64,000 nucleotides of DNA from Pachyseris speciosa (Eukaryota; Cnidaria; Anthozoa; Scleractinia; Pachyseridae), in NCBI GenBank assembly GCA_016490735.1, contig JAEMWC010001111.1, forward strand, positions 107,501 to 171,500, given 5' to 3'. The notes below the pieces were generated by a model. That model was not told where the DNA came from and did no database searches. It was given only the letters and a program-made list of their open reading frames with translations. Below, in pieces: positions 35,726-64,000 of this stretch. Position 1 is the stretch's first letter, and the number at the start of each line of letters is the position of its first letter. The position numbers and the translations under genes are program-made.

Positions 35726-36850
35726 GGTTGACCTCCCTTCTTTCTTTCGCCGCTACTATACGGATCGATCTGGCATAAACTTTGGGGACTTAGCCGGCTT
35801 TAACTTGTTATCCCTGCACAAGGAACCATTTATGCACTCTGTTAAGTTATTTATGACATTGCTTGAGGTCTAGATTGTCAGCCAAATTACTGCGATATTA
35901 ACATTACTCCCAAATGATCGATATTGTTTCTAATTTGCACATTTGTGCTTCAATCCACCTAGCTGAACGTAGTACCGTAAGACAATTTAATAACTTTGTT
36001 TCGATAATGAATCGGGAGTAAAGTACTACAAAGAAAAAACTATATTTTAAACAGCTTTTCAAGTAATGTACCGGTGATTTTTCAGGATTCTATTGTGATT
36101 TCAAAATGATACAGCGATAGGAGAAGCACACTTACGTTTTGAGAAAACAACTTACCAAAGTTTCTTCTGAGGTTTCAGGTGTTCAAAATCAATAGAGCTG
36201 TTTTACCCACATCGTTCTCACGTGTAGTGATTTTAATGTGAGGAGGCCGAATGGCCTGAATTTTGTGGGGAACAAGATTAAATTGAGCCTATGATTCAAC
36301 TGAGCCTGTATGATTTTCATACAGAATTTACCTAGTTCTCGATAGTTCCAAAAGATTCTAGTCTCTATTTTAAAGACTCATCTCTGCAACACGCATTAAA
36401 TAAAGAAGAGATGATTAGCGGAAACGATATTTCCAGACTGAAGACTAACAAACCTGCTCTCTTTCGCACGAGTCAGAACATACTGCCCTTTTACTGAACA
36501 AAAATAAAGATCTCTGAAATCTCACAGTTCGTGACAAAACAAACAATAATATAGTTTTCAACTATTTCAAACAAAAAGCAGAACACTGCAAAATCGCTTT
36601 TTATGTAAATTATAGAACTGAAAGAAAAAACGTCTCACTATAAAGCTAACTTATCGTCTTAGTCCCATATACTTCTAAGTCAAAGTATGATAGCGGCTCA
36701 AAAAGCCTTCTCTATATTATTGAACTTTTCGTTTTAGTAAAAGATACAACGTGATCATGAGCAAACAACAGAGATACAAAAATAGTCGGTAAACTAAAAA
36801 CAATATTGTGAAAGCAAAAAATATTATACTTTTCTGTAGCCTGTGGTTTT
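35726..36850. other. Intergenic, 3' of CniFL gene 4
   Basis: AT-rich. No gene, RNA or repeat family recognised. Confidence 0.6.
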
Positions 36851-57123
<20,273 letters not shown>

Positions 57124-57860
57124 TTTGAGCGATTTTCAAATTAACACAAGGTCCTCAAGAAAAGGCTTCCTTCTACTGCTTCAGCTGGTTATGCGATACT
57201 GTGATCACGAAAATGGGTCACTTGCCAAGTTTTTATTCTGTGAAGCATTGTGCTATGAGTAAATGGCAAAGTTCAAATTTGTTTTGGGGCTTTTCAAGGG
57301 GTGGTCTGGTGTCGCTTTGTCTTTCGTTTGAGACTCTATCTTTCGCTAATGACACATGTCACTTTCGCAAAGAAAACAAAGAGGAATGGAAAGTGAATTA
57401 TCGCTGTCGCAAACTGTCGCAATTAAAGATTGTCGCCTGTTGTCGGAGCCTTGTCGCTTCTACTTGGCCTTGGAAGGTCTCAGTTTTGGCGCGGTTTGAT
57501 ATCGTGCGGTTTCAATATTTATATCAGGAGACAGCTTCAGGAGACTATAATAGATCTAATAGTGTTTTGATAATATTAGATTGGGTAAAGTTGTTTGGCA
57601 CTTTTCACTCAAACAACTCCATTCTTTGATTTCAGCCACCTTATATCCGAGGACGTCAAAGCCAGATTTAATTTTCGCTAGATGGTTTCTGTGGCAGGCA
57701 TAAGATTCAGAAAAGTGAAGATCGAATAAAGCCTACCAGTGAAGTAACAAGTAACTGGTTCCTCCGTACAGGAGTACGCCCTTCCAACAAGAAAGTATAA
57801 ATTTTTGGTCTTAGATACGTTGACGATGCCTAAAGTTAAACCTCTTTCAAAATAGGACTG
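57124..57860 (-). promoter_or_regulatory. Shared 5' flank of CniFL gene 4
   Basis: Contains 'gatactgtgatcacga' and, at 57540-57830, a block also upstream of gene 2 (13960-14250). An insertion of about 200 bp between these blocks ('cgctgtcgcaaactgtcgca') is specific to gene 4. Confidence 0.45.
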
Positions 57861-57884
57861 AAATACGTTAGTTGAACTTGGATT

Positions 57885-57938
57885 CTCGTTCCCAGAACCA
57901 CCCTCCCCTCGGCGGATTAAAGCCCTGGGAACGAGGTT
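57885..57938. mobile_element. Mini-foldback with CTCGTTCCCAG arms
   Basis: 'tctcgttcccagaac' and inverted 'ccctgggaacgag' flank about 28 bp. It lies in intergenic DNA of unit 4. Confidence 0.6.
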
Positions 57939-59019
57939 GTTCCGTGCTCAGTTTGCTTTCGGGCATCAAATATCGCATAAGTAAAGCGATACTGCGTCCA
58001 TTTGTGCCAGCTGAAGAGCTCCGTAAAGGAAAAACAGCTGCGCAACAGGTATTTATCGATCCCAGTTGACTACTGTAATAAGACCACATTTTAAGCAAAC
58101 AAATCCTGCTCTTCAAGCTTCTTTAGAGAGGTTTTCGATTGAGTGCCGAAAGTAAATCGTGTTTGTTTTTGGTTTTGCATTGCTTTACGATGTGATTGGT
58201 TAACAAACTTCGCGCCACTCCTCTTTTTCACACACATGCAACTGCTTTGTATTCTGATTGGCTCATTGCGCTGTTTACGCCCGTTGTGATTGGTCAGAGT
58301 AATTACTTAGGCTTTGGTTTTACGACACTCAATGGAAAATTGCTCGTGTCCAATACACCGCTACAGAACTCAACTGCGTTTGTACACCAATTCATGCCTG
58401 ATCGGGTGACGCAGTCAAACTAACAATACGTAGAAGTTCTGAATTCTCTGGGTTATTATGGGGAGCCGGGGCGCGCGGCTATTTACTGTGGGAGTGCTTC
58501 AGTGGGCAACTTTTTGATAAGATTTCATGAGGAAAATCTCGAATAACTACAGAAAGGAAAATGCCTTTTTTTTTTGTTGCCAACTTTAATACATTTCAGT
58601 CTCCTGTTACAGAGATGTAATTGAATGCGCTATCTATGTACAATGTCATTTGTAGAACATCAAAAAAACCCTTTGTTACTGTTTAATTACAATAAATTAT
58701 CAATTTTATTATAATTTCAAACTAAACATACAGAAAGCAAAAATATATCACGTTCTTCTGTTTTTCTTTGTTCGTTTGTTTGTTTGTTTTTCAACTCGAT
58801 AACATTCTAATATTAACATTCTATTCTTGGGTAACACAAGGAAAAATAAGAGCATAGTAAATTCCTCTCTAGAAATCATTCACAAATGATCATGTTTGAC
58901 ATCCAAGGTACACACAGTCGGGTGATGCAACCTGAGCGTACCACGTTTCCAAGCGATGCCTTTGTCATAGATTGCTCACTCATACACGCGTGCATGAGCT
59001 GGACAAAGTACCCTCAAAT

Positions 59020-59892
59020 TCACTGCATTCTACAGTTATTTCCAATGTCCTCGGCATATTGATCAGAAATAAATTTTCTTAGATTTTCCACGTCTAAACG
59101 GAGCTGTTGCACGTCATTTATCTTGGATTCGATGGCATCAACGTCATCTGATGATTCGCTAGTTTCATTTTCGTATTCGTCGACTGAGGGTGCTGAAAAA
59201 AAAACACAACAAAAGAGAGGCAACATTTTTCGTCTTCTTCTAACGAGGATGCTGAAAAACGAAACAAAAGGAAGGTAACTCGTAAAGGGAACTAGTTTTT
59301 TTTCTTTTCATTTAAGTAATTTAATGTTGCAGCCACATCGAGGAGTTTTGGAGACATCAGTCCAGACGCTTGGAGGATTCCACGCAGCATTAACATTCAT
59401 GATAGTGCACATTCCATCAAAAAGCAAGGCCCAAGATTTGATAGATACCAGCCAGAAAAGGTTCGTGTCCTCCCACCCTACACTATACATAAAAGCGTAA
59501 CGAAATTAATTAAGTTTCCTTTTCAACCTTTCTGTTTTTACGCCTAATGCTAGCTTAGTATTTTTAAGTTCCTGTCGCTCTTAATTCATGTACAAATTTT
59601 GTTCTGTCAATAACTGATACTGTTACTACTTGTTTGTATTTCTGTTTCTTTTTTTTTTGGGGGGGGGGGGGTTGTTTGAATTCTTTTATTTTATTTTCTT
59701 ATTCTTCCTTCAACCCATTAAAAGCTTAATAATTTTGGTAACTACTCAGCTCGTTTAGCTTTTACTATTCTGAGTAGTTTTTTTGCTGTAATATATCTTC
59801 TTTATTTAGCAAAATAAAATGGTTGTTGTTGTTTGTTGTTGTTGTTGTTAAGTTATCCTTGTATTATTACTGACGGACAGGCCTTTCCATGG

Positions 59893-59928
<36 letters not shown>

Positions 59929-61583
59929 AGGTAGCAAAACTCTATCGTCGCTGCTGGAAATAGCACCTAAAAATTAGTAAAACGGCCAAGTTTGTGGGTC
60001 ACACCTTGTAAAATAACGAAAATATGGCTCTGAGTCGGAACATTCCACAGGCCTTTGAATGCTGGGGGCACAAAGTTGCCCCCCAAAATATAAAGGTTTA
60101 AAATTTCCCGACTTTGCGAGGCTAAATTTTGCGATTTCAAAAAGATAGGACTCCCAAATTTGGGTAGCTTGCTAATTTTTAGGTGCTCTTTCTAGCAGTG
60201 TCGACAGATTTTCGTTACATGGCCTGTATCAAAAGTTGAAAAAAAACCGTGGAAAGGTCCGGCCAGTGTTGTAAAACCGCCATGAGATTATGTGATATGA
60301 GCGGTATATAAATACATTACCATTACCGTCTGTTTGCGAATCAGTTAAAAGTGGTCACACTTTATCTGTAAAGTCGACCGAATAACGTGCAAGCATTACG
60401 ACAGAAACTGAACTCACATCTGAGACCAAGCAGAACAGACATGTCGGGATCTTTGCCTTCCTTTCTTTCGCGACAAACTTGAACCACGGCTTTAAGCTCA
60501 GAGGTGCAGTCTGACAGCTGCGATTACAAACAAACACAGAGTTAATGACGTATTTAACCTCGAAAGTCCCAATATCAGAAAGCGTATTGTCGTCACTGTT
60601 CTCTACATGATTTTAACCTCACCAGCTGGGAGACATGTCTTAAACATTTACGCGATTGAAGCTCAGTAATTTCGTTGTAAAATCCTAAAAATTGTATGCT
60701 CTAAATATCGCCATCTTGTGATTAAACGCGGAGAAAATTAATGAGCAACGTTTTAACTGCCAAAAAGTACTCTGAAGCAAGCACGCAAAAGCACAAGCAG
60801 GGAGTAAAGACATTTCGCTATTCTATTAGTGAAATATTTTAAATCAGTCCGTCAACTCCAAAGAACAACAAAATAACTGAGTGGATTTGTTAGGGAAAGT
60901 GGTTCTTGTTTTAGGTGAGTCTCACCTCTTTCCACAGCTTTCTATGCGCTTCTAATTTCTCTTTTGAGCTGAGCTTTTTAAGTTGTTGGGAAAACGAAAA
61001 TAGAATTATCTAGAAATTGAGTACTTATTACTTTCTAACATTGTTTACAGTACCAGATCTACATCTAAGTTCAGACTTTTCGTACCTGGAGCCGTCTGCC
61101 GCTGTTAAAACTATACGGGCTGTTAAATTTTCGGCATCACACATTAAACTTGAAATTACAGCTAATGCATGAAATCATAACCGACCGCGGGTGTTAAACG
61201 CCCGTTAAAGGGCAGAGAAAACCCGAGTATTATTTCACTCCATTCATGTTTCTGAACAACGCAGAGGAAGCACAGATGGCCTGCGTTTCCGACATTGCCC
61301 ATAAAGGATAAAAAGATGCTAAATATAGGAAAATCGTGCCGCAAAATGGTATGACTGCAGCAAAAATGGCAATCGGCGTGCAATACCGTAAATCAGCACT
61401 GACAAACACGCTGCTAAGCAGCTGTACGAAGCTTTTCCAAAACAAGCAAAAGAAAACAGTTGAACAGTTTTCCATTGCGGCAGTTCACTAGCAATCCACA
61501 TCTTCCAACATGTCCATTACCTGTTCGCAACTGCGTTTAAGATTCAAGTTCTCTTCCAATAAATCTTGGTTGTGGGCGGCAAT
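59020..61583 (-). CDS. Unit 4 coiled-coil gene, 3' exons (one acceptor site damaged)
   Basis: Exons by comparison with unit 3: 61583-61521 (IAAHNQDLLEENLNLKRSCEQ), 60982-60926 (LKKLSSKEKLEAHRKLWKE), 60517-60418 (LSDCTSELKAVVQVCRERK...) and 59192-59020 (PSVDEYENETSESSDDVD to NNCRMQ). Phases 0, 0, 0 and 1 agree. The 60982 exon is preceded by CAA instead of CAG, so its acceptor is lost; because the exon is a multiple of three, skipping it would keep the frame. Exons matching the first two of unit 3 were not found up to 64000. Unknown function, predicted cytosolic coiled coil. Confidence 0.55.
59890..59922. repeat. Poly-T tract
   Basis: About 35 Ts within an intron of the unit 4 coiled-coil gene. 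A G-run lies at 59659-59670. Confidence 0.9.
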
Positions 61584-62035
61584 CTGAGATGGTTAAAGAA
61601 ATATGCCTCGTAAATAATTTATGAAGGAAAACCTGAGAGTAAAATAAAAGAAAAGTCATATATGTGAAAAGGCGCTAAATGATGCGCTACATACATAAAA
61701 GACCATCGTCGTTGCCCCAGACAGATCAAAGCACTGAGTTCAAACCTCATTCACAGAGCTATTTTCACTTGTGAGTCGAAAGTAATTCTTGTTTGATTTC
61801 GTTTGCTTCACTTCGCTCTGTGATTGGTAGTTAGCCAAACTCGCCCCACTTTCTCAGCCAGTCAGAAGGAAAACCAAAACCAATCATGACTTGTTCACAC
61901 TCATTTTCCCGCGCTTGGCGCTGGCTGCATGTAATTGCTTCTGATTGGTTCATTGCGCTGTTTGCGTCCTCTGTGATTGGATAGAGTAATGTTACTTTGG
62001 TTTTGGTTTTACGACACTCAATTGGAAACCTTTAA
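61584..62035. other. Upstream region of unit 4
   Basis: Contains the dispersed repeat 'ctgattggttcattgcgctg' also at 29775 and 58255. No exon recognised. Confidence 0.5.
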
Positions 62036-62638
62036 CCCTTTAACGTTTCTTTTATTTTGGATGATTCAGAAAGTCCTTGTTATGGAGCCATTTGGTAATG
62101 TTCAAATCGACAGAAAGTGCTTATAACTATATACCGTTTTTACGAACATAGAGAGCCCTTTCCATTAATACTTGTTGGTGGATTGACAGTTGACTCCCTA
62201 GGGAGTTGTGATGTCAAATGTGTCGCAATTTGAACCCCCAAACCAGGGCAAAACGAATGTTTTTGGTATGCTGTGGCTGGAGAATTGGAGCTGAGAGCGG
62301 TTCATGGGCAGGAACAGTAATGGCGCAATAGGTTCATGTCACTGACCAAACTTGGGTACAATTTGTTGTCTATTGTGTTTCTTAGGTGCATATGAACATT
62401 TCATGGTTTTCACAAGTATTCCCTCGTTTTCAACAACTTCGTGAGCACAAGGTTTACCCAAAATTACAAAGAAGCATTTCAATCAATTTATGTAAAGGGT
62501 TCTATTCAGGAAATAGCTTTATTTCAGAATGTGACTGGTGTTGTTGGTGTTGTAATACATTTAATTCTCTTTATACACCAAGCAAGGAAAGTTATCGTTC
62601 GCCGGCGAACAATAATTTGCATAAAAAATGTTAAAGGG
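62036..62638. mobile_element. piggyBac-like MITE, 603 bp, with TTAA duplication
   Basis: Begins CCCTTTAACGTTTC and ends inverted ATGTTAAAGGG, with TTAA on both sides (62032-62035, 62639-62642). TTAA targets and CCC ends are hallmarks of piggyBac elements. The interior open frames look like remnants without recognisable transposase. Confidence 0.8.
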
Positions 62639-62642
62639 TTAA

Positions 62643-64000
62643 TGGTAAGCACGAATAATATTGGTGTTTAAATAAATTCAAGTTTCGAAAAAATGCTTGC
62701 TCGTGTTTATACTTTCTTATTAAGTCTTATTACACTGGTTTGCAAACCAAGACAAGTTTTCAACACCTATCGAGAAGATGGAAAAGGAGGAGCAAACGTT
62801 TGCGTTCTTTTATGTTTTTGCCTGCGATGCAAAAAAAAAAAAAACGGGGAACAATTTTAAGTTAAGGAGGCTGGAAAGAGTTTTTAGCTGCGCTCGCCGC
62901 AATCTACACACGCCATAACTATGATGCACTCGTCAGCTGAATGAATCAAAATCACAATTAAAAGTCGCGCGCGCAGCACACCGGAAGTCAAATGCTGCGT
63001 AAAATCGCCCGAACCGGAAATAAAATCTGCGGAAAACATTTGTTTTTAGTTCGAAATTTTACTCGATGACCTAGCCTGATTTTTTGCATGCAAGCACCAT
63101 TTATGATAGCACTTCAAATATAAAAGTTTCGGGGAAAATTATCTAGTACAATTTTCTGTAAGCCATAAAACAATTTTTTTTTTCTAATAAATAAAATTAT
63201 ACTAGATAACTTTTTTTCATACTGTCTGAAAAGTTAAAGAATTTAGGGAGCTTTCCAACAAAGTAATAAAAACGGTAGGCCACCAATTAGTTTTTCAGAT
63301 AATTTACAAAAATTGAAATTTAAAAGACCTTTTCGTGGACCTGGCGCGTTACCGTGGTAACTGATATGACGTCATAAGTACCCTTCAAGTATAGCCCAAC
63401 AATAGAGTTGCAAAGAGACATATAGTATGCCCACACCATTAAATGTCCTTCTTTGTAATCTTTCATCATTTTACAAACACTACAGCAACCCTTTCGAGCC
63501 TCCTTAACTCACTCCACACGATCCGGGGTACCATTTGAGCGGTTTTTGCATAACATTAAAAGTTCGGTTTTTATAGTCTATTAAAATTGATATGAACTCG
63601 AAGGTAGTATGCGAGCGGACTTAACTAAAACAATTACACTACTACGCGTCTCATTGACTATCTATTTTAATCAGGAAGCCAAGTCCAAAATAATAGGTAC
63701 CCAAGTGGGTACGTGTGTCTACTGCCTTAGGATGTTAGAAACACTCGAGTAGCCACAGAGTGAGACATAAACAATTTTTTTTAATGGCATGTTTACACGT
63801 CAACAAAATGGTCAAAGGAATAATACGAATCAAGTGTGATTTGACTACCATTCAACTTAAGGCAAGCGAGATTTATCCCCATATTATGGTTTACTTAGGA
63901 GATTTATCCTCAAAGTCGCTGAAGAACGTATTGGATTATTGGGTATAAATGTGTACGTTGAATTATTTTACCCTCGTAAATTTGAAACTACGCAAATTTG
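62643..64000. other. Right end of the window, no gene recognised
   Basis: AT-rich with an A-run at 62831-62843. No conserved exon of the array, RNA gene or transposon was seen. Confidence 0.5.

Noticed and set aside
57201..57629. 142-codon plus-strand open frame
   Set aside because: It lies in the shared upstream region of gene 4, is not conserved in the homologous flanks of genes 1-3, and shows no domain.

Overview
This window looks like genomic DNA of an anthozoan cnidarian, most likely a stony coral. The reasons are AT-rich sequence, intron-split genes with consensus GT/AG sites, dense foldback elements, Penelope-like remnants, and above all a tandem family of type II membrane proteins with coiled stalk, collagen repeat, three Ig domains and a C-terminal fibrinogen-related domain (FReD). 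That domain set matches the cnidarian ficolin-like (CniFL) family known from sea anemones and corals. The species call is inference.

Layout. All recognised host genes lie on the minus strand. A repeating unit consists of a small coiled-coil gene followed by a four-exon CniFL gene. Unit 1 shows only the first CniFL exon (1375-1581); the rest runs off the left edge. Unit 2 covers 16453-14724 (coiled coil, decayed) and 13692-6464 (CniFL). Unit 3 covers 31588-26695 (coiled coil, best preserved) and 25460-18064 (CniFL). Unit 4 covers 61583-59020 (coiled coil) and 57123-36851 (CniFL). The unit 4 CniFL has an uninterrupted reading frame across four exons (2019 nt, 672 codons plus stop). The unit 2 and unit 3 copies each carry a single 1-bp frameshift in a short homopolymer. 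A separate truncated FReD pseudogene lies at about 4970-5300.

A 12.5-kb DNA transposon (42876-55371) sits in intron 1 of the unit 4 CniFL gene. It has about 89-bp, essentially identical terminal inverted repeats and an 8-bp target duplication. It carries a RecQ-like helicase gene (+, intron-containing, frameshifted). Inside it is a second inverted-repeat unit (47268-52866) with a SAP-SWIM-YqaJ nuclease gene (+) and a THAP zinc-finger gene (-). A CxxC zinc-binding gene (-) lies near the right end. No DDE transposase was recognised. The element is host to further insertions: a palindromic MITE, a 1.74-kb element within that MITE, a 333-bp foldback within that, and a 509-bp MITE in the right terminus. 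An approximately 86-bp palindrome at 25107-25192 has the same termini and is probably a non-autonomous relative.

The remaining sequence is mostly introns and intergenic DNA filled with MITEs (hAT-like, piggyBac-like, TA-flanked), Penelope-like GIY-YIG fragments, a hAT transposase fragment, a decayed HUH-Rep-like endonuclease (34999-35585), and microsatellites. By family knowledge, the CniFL proteins would act at or outside the cell surface as pattern-recognition receptors. Each has a furin-type site between the membrane stalk and the collagen region, which suggests release of the ectodomain. Differences between copies cluster in the last third of the FReD, where ficolin-type domains bind ligand.
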